This document shows, in pieces, positions 42,426-55,488 of a DNA stretch of 64,000 nucleotides. This stretch comes from Rhodococcus triatomae BKS 15-14. GTDB taxonomy: Bacteria > Actinomycetota > Actinomycetes > Mycobacteriales > Mycobacteriaceae. A program made the translations under genes and the position numbers. Under the pieces are notes generated by a model, which saw only the letters and a program-made list of their open reading frames with translations, was not told the origin of the DNA and ran no database searches. The stretch lies in the NCBI GenBank assembly GCA_000341795.1, contig AODO01000024.1, positions 1 to 64,000 on the forward strand, read 5' to 3'. The stretch's first letter is position 1. The number at the start of each line of letters is the position of its first letter.

Positions 42426-43691
42426 TCAGGGCAGGGCGCCGGTCCGCAGCGCCAGGATGCTCGACGCCTTGTCGAGGCACTCCTGCCATTCGGCGTCGGG
42501 GTCGGAGTCGATGGTGATGCCGCCGCCGACACCGAGGGTCGCGTTGCCGTTCGGATCGAACTCGACGGTGCGGATCGCGACGTTGAGTTCGGTGCCTGCC
42601 AGCGGCGACGCGAATCCGACGGTCCCGCAGTAGACCCCCCGCGGGTTGGGCTCCCAGGCGGAAAGCAGTTGCCGTGCCCGATGTTTCGGGCAGCCGGTGA
42701 CCGATGCGGGTGGGAAGCTCGCATCGAACAGGTCCGGTGTCCCGGTGTCCGGTGGCACCGTGGCGGTGACCGTGGAGACCAGGTGCCAGACGCCGGGCGC
42801 GGGATGCACACCGAGCAGGTCGGTCACCGTCACCGATCCGGGGACGGCGAGATGCCCGAGGTCGTTGCGAACGAGGTCCACGATCATCACGTTCTCGGCG
42901 ACGTCCTTCACGGAGGCGCGGAGCTCGTTCGGATCGGCGTCGATCGACAGGGTCCCCTTGATGGGACTGGAGGTGACACGGTTTCCGTGCCGGGCGAGAT
43001 ACAGCTCGGGGGACAGCGACGCCACGGCACCCCATTCGCCGTGCAGGTATGCGGCGCGTGCCGGTCGGGTCGCCTCCGCCGCGTCCGCGAAGAAGTGCAG
43101 CGGGTCTCCGGTGACGCATCCGGTGAACTGTCCGCACACGCATGCCTGGTAGACCTCGCCTGCGGCGATCGCGTCCAGGCACTGCAGGACACCGGAACGG
43201 TGGGCTGCGCGGTCCGGGGGCGTCCAGTCGATGTGCCATGGGGTGTGTGCCGAGTCGGGGACTGTCACCGCCTCGGCCCAGTGCGGAGGGCAGTGCGCGT
43301 CCGTGAGCGACTCGTACCACCAGCATCCGTCGTCGTCGAGGCGAAGGACCGAATCGGTCCATCCGCCTGCGGCTTCCGGTAACGGCGGTCTGCGGCCGTC
43401 GGCGGGGAGGTCGGGGTAGCTCCGGTAGCCGATCCATCCGCCGCCGATGGTGGCGGACGGCTTCTCGCCTGGCGGTCGCGACTCGACGCGCGGCCGGTGC
43501 GTCGGAATGTCGAACGCGTTCCGCGGGTCGACCGGCCGGGTCGTGACGGCGGGGGCGAGCACGGCTCGCGCCCCGAACCAGTCGCCGATCAGAGCAGCCG
43601 GGCCGGGCATGCCACGCTCGGCGTTGACACGAGCCAGGGTACGCAACACCGCCGCCGGGGTGCCGCCCCCACCCAACCGTTCCACTCGCAC
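42426..43691 (-). CDS. pabB: Aminodeoxychorismate synthase component I
   Basis: 421 aa, GTG start. It converts chorismate to 4-amino-4-deoxychorismate for folate, with a glutamine amidotransferase partner encoded elsewhere. SSPIKGTLSIDADPNELRAS carries the PIKGT motif that marks PabB (anthranilate synthases have PxAGT). VAENVMIVDLVRNDLG, FPPASVTGCPKHRARQLL and GVGGGITIDSDPDAEWQECL complete the chorismate-binding fold. The N-terminus is shorter than in E. coli PabB. The position corresponds to Rv1005c of M. tuberculosis. Confidence 0.92.
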   Translation of the reverse strand: MRVERLGGGGTPAAVLRTLARVNAERGMPGPAALIGDWFGARAVLAPAVTTRPVDPRNAFDIPTHRPRVESRPPGEKPSATIGGGWIGYRSYPDLPADGRRPPLPEAAGGWTDSVLRLDDDGCWWYESLTDAHCPPHWAEAVTVPDSAHTPWHIDWTPPDRAAHRSGVLQCLDAIAAGEVYQACVCGQFTGCVTGDPLHFFADAAEATRPARAAYLHGEWGAVASLSPELYLARHGNRVTSSPIKGTLSIDADPNELRASVKDVAENVMIVDLVRNDLGHLAVPGSVTVTDLLGVHPAPGVWHLVSTVTATVPPDTGTPDLFDASFPPASVTGCPKHRARQLLSAWEPNPRGVYCGTVGFASPLAGTELNVAIRTVEFDPNGNATLGVGGGITIDSDPDAEWQECLDKASSILALRTGALP

Positions 43692-43749
43692 CGGGAAAGG
43701 GTTTCACGATGCGGCGAGAGTACGAAAACGGCAGGTGGGATCGGGTCCC

Positions 43750-44859
43750 TCAGCGCGTCACCGCCCGAGGGCCCGGGGTGAGACTCGCCGCGTCGGCGGC
43801 GGTGCGGCCGGCGGCCATGCCGGCGTGGTCGCTGACGGTGAATCCCCAGGAACGCAACGCGGGTCCGAACAGTCGGTCGACCTCGGCCTGGACCGCGTCG
43901 GATCGGCGGGCGAGGAGCGGAAGCAGGGCGCCGAAGGTGACGCCGGCGTCCACCACCGCCTCCGCGGTCGCGGACTTCTCGGCCTCGGTGAGTCGCTGTC
44001 CGATCCGAACCGCGAAGCCGTAGAGGAAGGCGCGGCGGAACGCTGCGGTGTTCGTCGTGTGTGCGCCGGACTCGGACGGGGTCGTTCCGCGTGTGGTTGC
44101 CACCCGCATCGCCCGGGTGGCCTGGATCAGCAGCGACGTGAACAGCAGGTCGACCTGTTCGAGATCGGCGGGGGTGCCGACGACGGTTGCGATCGCATCC
44201 ACCGGATTGAACAGGGTGCGAACGTGATTGGCGTCGCCCACCGACGTCAGGAGCAGTCCCTTGTGCTTGCTGTACGGACGGTCGAGGTGAATCCGCCTGG
44301 CGTGCACCGCGACCGTGCGGTCCGGGGAGGTCGCGTCGAGCAGGGCCGTGGTCACCGAGTGCCGGGTCATCAGCTCCTGGGCCTTGGCGGTGAGGGTTTC
44401 GGCCTCCTCGGTGAACTCGGTGCTCTCGGCTTTGGCGAGCAGGCCTCGAATCCGGCCGAGCACCTTCGCGTCCGTCCCGGTGCGTGTCCCGGTGTCGTCG
44501 GGGCGGATGTCGGGCCACTGCGACGGCGGCGGGCACAGCCGGCGCAGCGGTGCGAGCCGACCGAGCAGCCGGGCCGCCGCCGTCGACAGTGGTGGCTCGT
44601 CGGGACGGCGCGGGTACACGGACGCGATGGCCTTGAGTTGGTCGACCCAGTGCAGCGGGGCGCGTGCCCACGCGCCGCTGCGGTGCGCTTCCCGCTGGAT
44701 CAACAGGGCGATCGGTGCCAGTTCGACCGCTGCGAGGCCGCGCCGGGCGACGTGCAGCACGTCGCCCGGTTGCCAGCCGATCTCGTAGGCGTGACGCAGC
44801 AGCGCCGCGTCATCGCCGCCGGCGCGTCCTTCTCGAATGTCTGTTCGAATGCTCCCCAT
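43750..44859 (-). CDS. DUF2786 domain protein
   Basis: 369 aa. The centre carries the DUF2786 motif: VLGRIRGLLAKAESTEFTEE, then AETLTAKAQELMTRHSVTTA. The C-terminal part (FRRAFLYGFAVRIGQRLTEA) is seen in actinobacterial homologs. No signal peptide or membrane helix. DUF2786 proteins are found in actinobacteria and phages; the function is not established. It lies between pabB and metG with a 58-bp gap on each side. Confidence 0.85.
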   Translation of the reverse strand: MGSIRTDIREGRAGGDDAALLRHAYEIGWQPGDVLHVARRGLAAVELAPIALLIQREAHRSGAWARAPLHWVDQLKAIASVYPRRPDEPPLSTAAARLLGRLAPLRRLCPPPSQWPDIRPDDTGTRTGTDAKVLGRIRGLLAKAESTEFTEEAETLTAKAQELMTRHSVTTALLDATSPDRTVAVHARRIHLDRPYSKHKGLLLTSVGDANHVRTLFNPVDAIATVVGTPADLEQVDLLFTSLLIQATRAMRVATTRGTTPSESGAHTTNTAAFRRAFLYGFAVRIGQRLTEAEKSATAEAVVDAGVTFGALLPLLARRSDAVQAEVDRLFGPALRSWGFTVSDHAGMAAGRTAADAASLTPGPRAVTR

Positions 44860-44916
44860 GCGGGCAGTGTGCCGCAGGGGTACGACAGGTTCCGTCGGCC
44901 CAGGTCGGGCCGGGTG

Positions 44917-46473
44917 TCAGGCGTCCTCGGGCTCGACGTAGCGCGGGAACACCGGCGCGGGCGCGGGGAGCGGTGTGCCGGCGACGATCCGCGTCGCGAG
45001 GTCGGTGAACTGCCGTGCCTCGGGCTCCTGACCGAGGATGGTGAGGATCTTGTCGGCTGCGTCCGGCATCACCGGCTGCACGAGGATGCCCACGATCCGC
45101 ACGACCTCGAGGGTCACGTACAGGACGGTCTCCATGCGAGCCGGGTCGGTCTTGCGCAGCACCCACGGCTCCTGCGCGCTGAAATACCGGTTCGTCTCGG
45201 TGAGCACGTGCCAGATCGCTTCGAGGCCGAGATGGATTGCCTGCACGTCGAACTCGGCGCGGACCTTCTCCAGCAGTGCGTCCGCCTGCGCGAGCAGGGC
45301 GCTGTCGGCGTCGGTGAACTCGCCCGGGGTCGGAACCTGCCCGCCGCAGTTCTTCGCGACCATCGACAGTGACCGCTGCGCCAGGTTGCCGAGTTCGTTG
45401 GACAGGTCCGTGTTCATCCGGGTCACGATCGCCTCGTGGCTGTAGCTGCCGTCCTGGCCGAAGGAGATCTCGCGGAGCAGGAAGAAGCGGACCGCGTCGA
45501 GGCCGTACTCCTCGACCATCTCGAGCGGGTCGACGACGTTGCCGACCGACTTCGACATCTTCTCGCCCTTGTTGTAGAGGAAGCCGTGGACGAACACCCG
45601 CTTCGGCAGCTCCAGACCTGCCGACATCAGGAACGCCGGCCAGTACACGGTGTGGAAGCGGCTGATGTCCTTGCCGATGATGTGCAGGTTCGCGGGCCAG
45701 TACCTGCCGAACGCCTCGGACTCGGTGTCGGGGAAGCCGACGCCGGTGAGGTAGTTCGTCAGCGCGTCCACCCACACGTACATGACGTGGTCCGGGTCGC
45801 CGGGCACCGGCACACCCCAGTTGAAGGTGGTGCGCGAGACCGACAGGTCCTTCAGTCCGCCGGAGACGAAGCTGACGATCTCGTTGCGGCGGGTCGCGGG
45901 AGCGATGAACTCCGGGTGCGACTCGTACAGCGCGAGCAGCCTGTCCTGATAGGCGGACAACCTGAAGAAGTACGTCGACTCCTCGGTCCACTCCACCGGG
46001 GTCCCGGTGTCGGTGGAGATGCGGCTGCCGTCCTCCTGCAGCGTCGTCTCGGCCTCGGTGTAATAGGCCTCGTCGCGCACGGAGTACCAGCCCGAGTACG
46101 TGTCGAGGTAGATGTCCCCGGCCGCGACCATGCGCTCCCAGATCGCCTTGCTGGCCGCGTAGTGGTCCGAGTCGGTGGTCCGGATGAACCGGTCGTAGGA
46201 GATCCCCAGGACCTTGTCCATCGCCTGGAAGACATCGGAGTTGCGGGCGGCGAGGTCCCGGACCTCGATGCCCTGCTTCTCCGCGGTCTGCTGCATCTTC
46301 AGACCGTGCTCGTCCGTCCCCGTCATGAAGAACACGTCGAACCCGTCCAGCCGCTTGAAGCGCGCCAGGGCGTCCGAGGCGATGTACTCGTAGGCGTGAC
46401 CGATGTGCGGGGCACCGTTGGGGTACGCGATCGCGGTGGTCATGAAGAACGGGGGCCGGCTGGGTGCAGTCAT
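44917..46473 (-). CDS. metG: Methionyl-tRNA synthetase
   Basis: 518 aa from ATG 46473. [20 protein letters not shown] contains the class-I HIGH motif and [12 protein letters not shown] the KMSKS motif. [20 protein letters not shown] and [19 protein letters not shown] are MetG-type. The zinc-knuckle cysteines of E. coli MetG are absent ([19 protein letters not shown]), as in the zinc-free subtype. No C-terminal tRNA-binding EMAP domain. ATG 46482 is an alternative. A TACGAT -10 element lies so close that the transcript should be leaderless. Confidence 0.95.
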   Translation of the reverse strand: MTAPSRPPFFMTTAIAYPNGAPHIGHAYEYIASDALARFKRLDGFDVFFMTGTDEHGLKMQQTAEKQGIEVRDLAARNSDVFQAMDKVLGISYDRFIRTTDSDHYAASKAIWERMVAAGDIYLDTYSGWYSVRDEAYYTEAETTLQEDGSRISTDTGTPVEWTEESTYFFRLSAYQDRLLALYESHPEFIAPATRRNEIVSFVSGGLKDLSVSRTTFNWGVPVPGDPDHVMYVWVDALTNYLTGVGFPDTESEAFGRYWPANLHIIGKDISRFHTVYWPAFLMSAGLELPKRVFVHGFLYNKGEKMSKSVGNVVDPLEMVEEYGLDAVRFFLLREISFGQDGSYSHEAIVTRMNTDLSNELGNLAQRSLSMVAKNCGGQVPTPGEFTDADSALLAQADALLEKVRAEFDVQAIHLGLEAIWHVLTETNRYFSAQEPWVLRKTDPARMETVLYVTLEVVRIVGILVQPVMPDAADKILTILGQEPEARQFTDLATRIVAGTPLPAPAPVFPRYVEPEDA

Positions 46474-46481
46474 GATGCGCA

Positions 46482-46488
46482 TATCGTA
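46482..46488. promoter_or_regulatory. Overlapping divergent -10 elements for metG and tatD
   Basis: The 7-bp segment TATCGTA reads as TATCGT on the plus strand (six bases before the tatD GTG) and TACGAT on the minus strand (nine bases before metG ATG 46473). Start codons are only 20 bp apart, with no room for a leader on either side. Confidence 0.55.
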
Positions 46489-46493
46489 TCCGT

Positions 46494-47330
46494 GTGCCCA
46501 AGGATCGTCCGGCCCCGGACCTGCCCGAGCCCCTCGCGCCTCTCGTGGACGCTCACACCCACCTCGATTCGTGCGGAGCGCGTGACGCGGCGACGGTGAC
46601 CGAGATCGTCGATCGTGCCGCGCGGGTCGGCGTCGGCCGGGTCGTGACGGTCGCGGACGACCTCGCCGCCGCACGCTTCGCAGTGGATGCCGCGCACTGG
46701 GATCCGCGGGTGTTTGCCGCGGTCGCGATCCACCCGACCCGTGCCAACGCTCTGGACGACGTGACGAAGGCGGAGATCGAGCGGCTCGCCTCCGACCCGC
46801 GCACCGTCGCGGTCGGGGAGACCGGCCTCGACTACTACTGGCCCGGCAAGCTCGAGGGCTGCGCCGGCATCGAGGAGCAGGTCGAGGGTTTCCGCTGGCA
46901 CATCGACCTCGCGAAGCGGCTCCGCAAGCCGTTGATGATCCACAACCGTGAGGCCGACCACGACCTGCTGACGGTGCTGCTCGACGAGGGCGCCCCGGAG
47001 ACGGTGATCTTCCACTGCTTCTCGTCGGACGCGACGATGGCGCTGGCGTGCGTCGAAGCCGGCTACGTGCTGAGCTTCTCCGGCACCGTCAGCTTCCGCA
47101 ACGCCCGCGAACTGCACGAGGCGGCGAAGCTCGTCCCCGACGACCAGTTGCTGGTCGAGACCGATGCGCCGTATCTCACGCCGCATCCGTTCCGCGGTGC
47201 CCCCAACGAGCCGTACTGCCTGCCGTACACGGTGCGGTCCCTCGCCGAGACCCGCGGTCAGGACCCGCTCGAGCTGGCCGCCGCCGCGACCGCCAACGCC
47301 GAACGGGTCTACGCGCTGCCGCGCCTGTGA
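46494..47330 (+). CDS. tatD: TatD-family metal-dependent DNase
   Basis: 278 aa, GTG start. [19 protein letters not shown] holds the HxH metal ligands. [56 protein letters not shown] and [17 protein letters not shown] carry the remaining His, Glu and Asp ligands of the TIM barrel. It is a 3'-5' DNA/RNA exonuclease in the cytoplasm. The divergent position opposite metG is conserved in mycobacteria (Rv1007c/Rv1008). Confidence 0.95.
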   Translation: MPKDRPAPDLPEPLAPLVDAHTHLDSCGARDAATVTEIVDRAARVGVGRVVTVADDLAAARFAVDAAHWDPRVFAAVAIHPTRANALDDVTKAEIERLASDPRTVAVGETGLDYYWPGKLEGCAGIEEQVEGFRWHIDLAKRLRKPLMIHNREADHDLLTVLLDEGAPETVIFHCFSSDATMALACVEAGYVLSFSGTVSFRNARELHEAAKLVPDDQLLVETDAPYLTPHPFRGAPNEPYCLPYTVRSLAETRGQDPLELAAAATANAERVYALPRL

Positions 47331-47449
47331 CCGATTTTCATCTCGGTTGGGGTATCGATCACGCCCAGCGCCGGTAGCCTGCCGGGTACAGGTACACCCG
47401 CGCCCGGGGCCGTCGCGCCCCGGACCTTCCGAGTGCGTGGGTGCGACAC

Positions 47450-47905
47450 ATGCAGCATCGGTTCACCGAACCCACGCCGATCGCCTCGACAGTCGAGATC
47501 ATCACCATCCGCATCGCCTCCTGGGAGATCGAATGCTGTGCGCCGCCACCGCAAGTGGGGGAGTCGTCCACCTGGCAGCTGGACGCGGAGATCCGTGGCG
47601 GCCAACTCTGGGGGACCGCGCATGCCGGACGGCCCGTCACCCGGACCGTTCGCGGCACCGTGTTGCGACTGTGGCAGGTGACCCACAGCTTCCGTGAGGA
47701 CGAGACGGGAGTGTGGAGAGCGGTGCCGGGCAGCGACGTGGCGTCCCGGATCTTCCGGAGCCCACGATGGTTCGGTGAGTGGTCGGATCTGCCCAACGGC
47801 GATCGCAGGCGACGGACCTGCGTCGACATCGAGCTTGCAATCACCCGTGACCTCACGCGCGGGTCGGGGTCGGTCGACCTGGTCGACGAGGGACTGACCG
47901 GCTAG
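47450..47905 (+). CDS. Hypothetical protein (DUF6578-like)
   Basis: About 151 aa; ATG 47450 or GTG 47441. Near the start [20 protein letters not shown] holds a Cys-Cys pair; later [20 protein letters not shown] and [18 protein letters not shown]. The ASWEIECC and VGESSTWQL pattern reminds me of the actinobacterial DUF6578 group, but I could not confirm it. No signal peptide or membrane helix. The stop overlaps the stop of the converging glnQ-like gene by four bases. Function unknown. Confidence 0.65.
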   Translation: MQHRFTEPTPIASTVEIITIRIASWEIECCAPPPQVGESSTWQLDAEIRGGQLWGTAHAGRPVTRTVRGTVLRLWQVTHSFREDETGVWRAVPGSDVASRIFRSPRWFGEWSDLPNGDRRRRTCVDIELAITRDLTRGSGSVDLVDEGLTG

Positions 47906-48650
47906 AGCACTTTTCGCAGGAACTCCTGCGTGCGCGGCTGTTGGGGGTTGCCGAAGACCTCCTCGGGGGTGCCCTCCTCGACGATGTAGCCGTCGGCCAT
48001 GAAGATGACGCGGTCGGACACCTCGCGGGCGAATCCCATCTCGTGCGTGACGACCACCATCGTCATGCCGCCTGCGGCGAGGTCGCGGAGCACCTGCAGG
48101 ACCTCGCCGACCATTTCGGGGTCGAGCGCGCTGGTGGCCTCGTCGAACAGCATCACGTCGGGGTTCATCGCAAGGGCGCGGGCGATCGCGACCCGCTGCT
48201 TCTGTCCGCCGGACAGATTGGCCGGGCGGGCGTCCGTCTTGTCGGAGAGGCCGACCTGGCCGAGCAGGCGGATGCCGTTCTCGCGGGCCTCCTCCTTCGT
48301 GGACTTCTTCGTCTGGACCGGCGCGAGCATCACGTTCTCGAGCGCGGTCATGTGCGGGAACAGGTTGAAGTGCTGGAACACCATGCCGATGTGCTGGCGG
48401 ACCTGGTCGATGTCCACCTTCTTGGCGGTGAGGTCGACGCCGTCCACGACCACCGATCCGCCGGTGATGTCCTCGAGCCGGTTGAGGCAGCGGAGGAAGG
48501 TGCTCTTTCCGGATCCGGACGGTCCGATGACGCAGACCACCTCGCCCGGGGCGATCTCGACGTCGATGCCCTTCAGTACCTCGTTGTCGCCGTACGACTT
48601 GATCAGCCCGGCGACCGCGATCTTCGGCTCGGTGCTCGTGACGCTCTCGC

Positions 48651-48654
<4 letters not shown>
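47902..48654 (-). CDS. Polar amino-acid ABC transporter ATP-binding protein (GlnQ-like)
   Basis: 250 aa from GTG 48654, overlapping the stop of the upstream permease gene (GTGA). Walker [18 protein letters not shown] is the GlnQ/HisP type. [59 protein letters not shown] and [19 protein letters not shown] are intact. It powers uptake of glutamine, glutamate or a similar polar amino acid together with the fused upstream protein. Confidence 0.93.
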
Positions 48655-51445
<2,791 letters not shown>

Positions 51446-51468
51446 CGTCGCTGCGCTAGATTCACCAC

Positions 51469-52374
51469 GTGCCCGACGAACCCTCGACCGCGTCCGACCT
51501 GCCCGAATCCGCTCCACGAGGCCAGGCCGCCCTGCTCGGGCCCGCCGAGGTGCGGGCACTGGCCGCCGAGTTCGACATCCGGCCGACCAAGCAGCTCGGA
51601 CAGAACTTCGTTCACGACGGCAACACCGTCCGCAAGATCGTCGCGGTGTCCGGTGTCACCCGTGACGACGTGGTCCTCGAAGTGGGACCGGGTCTCGGCT
51701 CGCTGACGTTGGCGCTGCTCGACGTGGTCGAGAGGGTCGTCGCCGTCGAGATCGATCCGAAGCTCGCGGCCCGGCTGCCCACGACTGTCGCCGAACGGGC
51801 GCCGGAGCTGTCCGACCGGCTCGACGTCGTCCTCGAGGACGCGATGAAGGTGATGCCCTCGCAGGTGCCTGCCGAGCCGACAGCGCTGGTCGCGAACCTG
51901 CCGTACAACGTCGCGGTTCCGGTGCTGCTGCACCTGTTCGCCGAGTTCCCGTCGCTGCGTACTGCACTGGTGATGGTGCAGGCGGAGGTCGCCGACCGGC
52001 TCGCCGCCCAGCCCGGCAACAAGATCTACGGCGTGCCGAGCGTGAAGGCCTGCTTCTTCGGGAGGGTGCGCCGGGCGGGGGCCGTGGGCCGTCAGGTGTT
52101 CTGGCCGGAGCCGAAGATCGAGTCGGGTCTGGTTCGCATCGACCGCTTCGAGGAAGCGCCGTGGCCGCTCGACCCCGAGCATCGCAAGAGGGTGTTCGCG
52201 GTCGTCGACGCCGCATTCGCGCAGCGCCGCAAGACACTTCGCGCCGCGCTCGCGACCTGGGCCGGCTCGCCCGCCGAGGCCGAGCGCCGGCTCCTCGCGG
52301 CCGGTATCGAGCCGTCCGCGCGCGGTGAGGTGCTCGACGCGGCCGCATTCGTGCGGCTGGCGAACGTCGAGTAG
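51469..52374 (+). CDS. rsmA: 16S rRNA dimethyladenosine transferase
   Basis: 301 aa, GTG start. It dimethylates A1518 and A1519 of 16S r[23 protein letters not shown] is the KsgA start, [18 protein letters not shown] the SAM motif I, and [19 protein letters not shown] the catalytic NLPY motif. [16 protein letters not shown] and [16 protein letters not shown] end the protein. In mycobacteria ispE follows; here it does not, since a Nudix-type regulator is next. Confidence 0.95.
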   Translation: MPDEPSTASDLPESAPRGQAALLGPAEVRALAAEFDIRPTKQLGQNFVHDGNTVRKIVAVSGVTRDDVVLEVGPGLGSLTLALLDVVERVVAVEIDPKLAARLPTTVAERAPELSDRLDVVLEDAMKVMPSQVPAEPTALVANLPYNVAVPVLLHLFAEFPSLRTALVMVQAEVADRLAAQPGNKIYGVPSVKACFFGRVRRAGAVGRQVFWPEPKIESGLVRIDRFEEAPWPLDPEHRKRVFAVVDAAFAQRRKTLRAALATWAGSPAEAERRLLAAGIEPSARGEVLDAAAFVRLANVE

Positions 52375-52484
52375 TCCGACGGGACCGGCCGCGGTGCACG
52401 CATCATCAACCTGATCTCCTTCTGGGCGGAGCGCGGACACGATCGGGCGACCCGGATAGATCAACCGTGAGCTAAAATTCCGGA

Positions 52485-53171
52485 GTGCCCGGACCCGCCG
52501 ACTCCCACGGGAAGACGTTCGCCGACTACGACCGCCCGTCGGTCGCGGTGGACGTCGCCGTCCTCACCTACGTCGACGGCGAGATCAGGGTCCTGGTGGT
52601 CGAACACGAGCATCTCGGAGGCCGGGCGCTACCGGGAACCTTCCTGCACTCGGGCGAGCGGCTGGCCGACGCCGCTGCACGAGCCCTGCGCGACAAGGCG
52701 GGACTCTCCGGAACCTCGTTCCGGCAGTTGGCGATGTTCGACGACCCGGACCGCGACGACCGCGGCTGGGTGATCTCGATGGCGCACACCGCCGCCGTCC
52801 CCGACATCGAGCTGCCCGACGGGGCCGTCCTGGTCCAGGTTACGGACGGGCGGTGTGCCGAGGAACTGCTTTTCGACCACGCCGACATGGTGTCGCTGGC
52901 GGTGCGGGATCTGCGCGACCGCTACACCGAGCAGGTGGACCCGGACGGCCTTCTCGGAGAACAGTTCACGATGCTCCAGCTCAACGAGCTCTACCGGGTC
53001 GTGTTCGCGTTGGAGCGGTTGCAGAAGGATTCGTTTCGCCGGCACGTCATCGGAGCACTCGAACCGACAGGTGCATCATCGACAGAGGGGGCCGGCCGTC
53101 CCGCCGAGTTGTTCCGACGGGCCGACGACGCATCGCTGTCCGCGAAGGCCGCGGCACTGTTCGCGAAATGA
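52485..53171 (+). CDS. NrtR-like transcriptional regulator (degenerate Nudix plus winged helix)
   Basis: 228 aa, GTG start. The N-terminal Nudix fold (SVAVDVAVLTYVDGEIRVLV) has a damaged catalytic box at 51-74: the REUxEE core reads RALRDK, so metal-dependent hydrolysis is unlikely. The C-terminal part (FTMLQLNELYRVVFALERL, then QKDSFRRHVIGALEP) matches the winged helix of NrtR regulators. NrtR proteins bind ADP-ribose and control NAD biosynthesis or sugar genes. No NAD gene is adjacent. The operator and target are unknown. Confidence 0.85.
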   Translation: MPGPADSHGKTFADYDRPSVAVDVAVLTYVDGEIRVLVVEHEHLGGRALPGTFLHSGERLADAAARALRDKAGLSGTSFRQLAMFDDPDRDDRGWVISMAHTAAVPDIELPDGAVLVQVTDGRCAEELLFDHADMVSLAVRDLRDRYTEQVDPDGLLGEQFTMLQLNELYRVVFALERLQKDSFRRHVIGALEPTGASSTEGAGRPAELFRRADDASLSAKAAALFAK

Positions 53172-53172
53172 C

Positions 53173-53218
53173 CTGTGCGCGTGTGTGGTAGCTCCGGCTA
53201 CCACACACGCGCACAGGC
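53173..53218. terminator. Bidirectional terminator
   Basis: A perfect 21-bp stem (53173-53193 with 53198-53218) with a TCCG tetraloop lies between the converging NrtR-like gene and copA. It is the longest perfect terminator stem I noticed in the window. Confidence 0.85.
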
Positions 53219-53227
53219 GCGAAGCGC

Positions 53228-55465
53228 TTACTTGAAGCGGCGCAGGCGCAGGCTGTTGCTGACCACGAAGACGCTGGAGAACGCCATGGCGGCACCGGCG
53301 AGCATCGGGTTGAGCAGGCCCGCAGCGGCCAGCGGCAGGGCCGCGACGTTGTAGGCGAACGCCCAGAACAGGTTGCCCTTGATCGTACGGAGGGTCCTGC
53401 GTGACAGCCGGATCGCGTCGGCCGCGGCCTGTAGGTCGCCGCGCACCAGGGTCAGGTCGCTGGCCTCGATGGCGACGTCGGTGCCGGTTCCCATCGACAG
53501 GCCGAGGTCGGCCTGCGCCAGGGCGGCCGCGTCGTTGACGCCGTCGCCGACCATCGCGACCACCTTCCCCTCGGACTGCAGCCGCTTCACGGTCGCGACC
53601 TTGTCCTGCGGCAGTACCTCGGCGATCACCTCGTCGATGCCGACCTGTGCGGCGATGGTGCGGGCCGTGTCGGCGTTGTCGCCGGTCAGCATGATCGGGG
53701 TGAGGCCGAGCGCCTTGAGTTCGGCGACGGCCTCCGCCGACGTCGGCTTCACGGCGTCCGCGACGGCGAGCACGCCGCGGGCGCGCCCGTCCCAGCCCAC
53801 CGCAACGGCGGTGCGCCCGGCGGCTTCCGCTGCTCGCAGACCCGACTGGAGATCGGCGGGCAGCGGCATCGCCCAGTCGGCGAGCAGTCCGGGACGCCCG
53901 ACGACGACCGCCCGCCCGTCCACGACGCCCTGCACGCCGAGCCCTTCGATGTTCGCGAACTCCGCGACGGCGGGCAGGGTGCCCGCTTCGGCTGCCGCGG
54001 TGGAGATCGCCCGGGCGATGGGGTGCTCGGATGCGTGTTCCAGTGCCCCCGCGTACCGCAGCACGTCCTCGGCGGTCTCGCCGTCGGCGGAGAGGACGTC
54101 CTGGAGGGTCATGGTTCCGGTGGTCACGGTGCCGGTCTTGTCGAGGACCACGGTGTCGACGCGGCGAGTCGATTCGAGAACCTCGGGGCCCTTGATGAGG
54201 ATGCCGAGCTGCGCGCCGCGACCGGTCCCCACCATGAGCGCCGTGGGTGTGGCGAGCCCGAGCGCGCAGGGGCAGGCGATGATGAGCACGGCGACGGCGG
54301 CGGTGAAGGCCGCGGCGACGGATCCGCCGGTGCCGAGCCAGAAGCCGAGCGTCGCGACGGCGAGCGCGATGACGATCTGCACGAAGATGCCGGAGATGCG
54401 GTCGGCGAGCCGCTGGGCCTTGGCCTTGCCGGTCTGCGCGTCCTCGACGAGCTTCGCCATCTGCGCGAGCTGGGTGTCGGAACCGATCCGGTTCGCGCGC
54501 ACCACGATCCGGCCGCCGACGTTGACGGTGGCGCCGACCACGGCGTCGCCGACGGTCACCTCGACGGGGACCGACTCGCCGGTGAGCATGGAGGCGTCGA
54601 CGGCGGATGCTCCCTCGACGACCTCGCCGTCGGTGGCGACTTTCTCGCCCGGCCGGACGACGAACAGGTCACCGACGGTGAGCTGCTCGATCGGGATGCT
54701 GTGTTCGGTGCCGTTCCGCAGCACCGACACTTCCTTGGCGCCCATTTCGAGCAGCGCACGCAGTGCGGCCCCGGAGCGACGCTTGGCGCGGGCCTCGAAA
54801 TAGCGTCCCGCCAGGATGAAGGTCGTCACGCCGGCGGCGGCTTCGAGGTAGATGTTGCCGGTGCCGTCGGTCCGCGCGATGGTCAGCTCGAAGGGGTGAG
54901 TCATGCCGGGGGTGCCCGCGGTGCCCCAGAAGAGTGCGTACAGCGACCACCCGAATGCGGCGAGGACGCCCATCGACACCAGCGTGTCCATGGTGGCGGT
55001 GCCGTGGCGGAGATTCGCCCAGGCGGCCTTGTGGAACGGCCACGCTCCCCACACCACGACCGGCGCGGCCAGGGTGAGCGAGAGCCACTGCCAGTTGGTG
55101 AACTGCAAAGCCGGAATCATGGCCATCGCGATCACCGGCACGCTCAGCGCGAGTGAGATCAGCAGCCGGCGGCGTAGAGAGGCCGACGGGTCGACCTCGG
55201 CGGGTTCCTCGGCGTCGGTGCCGCGTGGCGGTGCAGGCAGGGCGGCGGTGTATCCGGCGGATTCGACGGTGGCGACGAGGTCGTCGGCGCTGACGTCGCC
55301 GATGTACTCGACGTGCGCCTTCTCGGTGGCGTAGTTGACGGTGGCGGTCACGCCGTCGAGTTTGTTGAGCTTGCGTTCGATGCGGTTCGCGCAGGACGCG
55401 CAGGTCATGCCGCCGATCACCAGCTCGATCCGGCCCGCGGTCGGCGACTGCGCGACGGGGTTCAT
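53228..55465 (-). CDS. copA: Copper-exporting P1B-type ATPase (CopA-like)
   Basis: 745 aa. One N-terminal heavy-metal-associated domain ([13 protein letters not shown]) precedes eight membrane helices. Key motifs: TGESVPVEV (dephosphorylation), [10 protein letters not shown] (membrane metal site), DKTGTVTTG with phospho-acceptor Asp-442, the [10 protein letters not shown] motif, and [23 protein letters not shown] plus MTCASC points to Cu(I) export from the cytoplasm. GAGAGGAG precedes the ATG. It is the last gene of the copZ - HVHP protein - copA cluster, with CsoR-like operators upstream of copZ. Confidence 0.93.
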   Translation of the reverse strand: MNPVAQSPTAGRIELVIGGMTCASCANRIERKLNKLDGVTATVNYATEKAHVEYIGDVSADDLVATVESAGYTAALPAPPRGTDAEEPAEVDPSASLRRRLLISLALSVPVIAMAMIPALQFTNWQWLSLTLAAPVVVWGAWPFHKAAWANLRHGTATMDTLVSMGVLAAFGWSLYALFWGTAGTPGMTHPFELTIARTDGTGNIYLEAAAGVTTFILAGRYFEARAKRRSGAALRALLEMGAKEVSVLRNGTEHSIPIEQLTVGDLFVVRPGEKVATDGEVVEGASAVDASMLTGESVPVEVTVGDAVVGATVNVGGRIVVRANRIGSDTQLAQMAKLVEDAQTGKAKAQRLADRISGIFVQIVIALAVATLGFWLGTGGSVAAAFTAAVAVLIIACPCALGLATPTALMVGTGRGAQLGILIKGPEVLESTRRVDTVVLDKTGTVTTGTMTLQDVLSADGETAEDVLRYAGALEHASEHPIARAISTAAAEAGTLPAVAEFANIEGLGVQGVVDGRAVVVGRPGLLADWAMPLPADLQSGLRAAEAAGRTAVAVGWDGRARGVLAVADAVKPTSAEAVAELKALGLTPIMLTGDNADTARTIAAQVGIDEVIAEVLPQDKVATVKRLQSEGKVVAMVGDGVNDAAALAQADLGLSMGTGTDVAIEASDLTLVRGDLQAAADAIRLSRRTLRTIKGNLFWAFAYNVAALPLAAAGLLNPMLAGAAMAFSSVFVVSNSLRLRRFK

Positions 55466-55488
55466 CGTGGCTCCTCTCCGGTGTTCGG

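Noticed and set aside
38912-42811. 1299-aa open frame antisense to the STAND gene
   Set aside because: Same cause; translation is low-complexity Arg/Pro/Gly and runs into pabB. The sense strand has 14 clear WD40 repeats.
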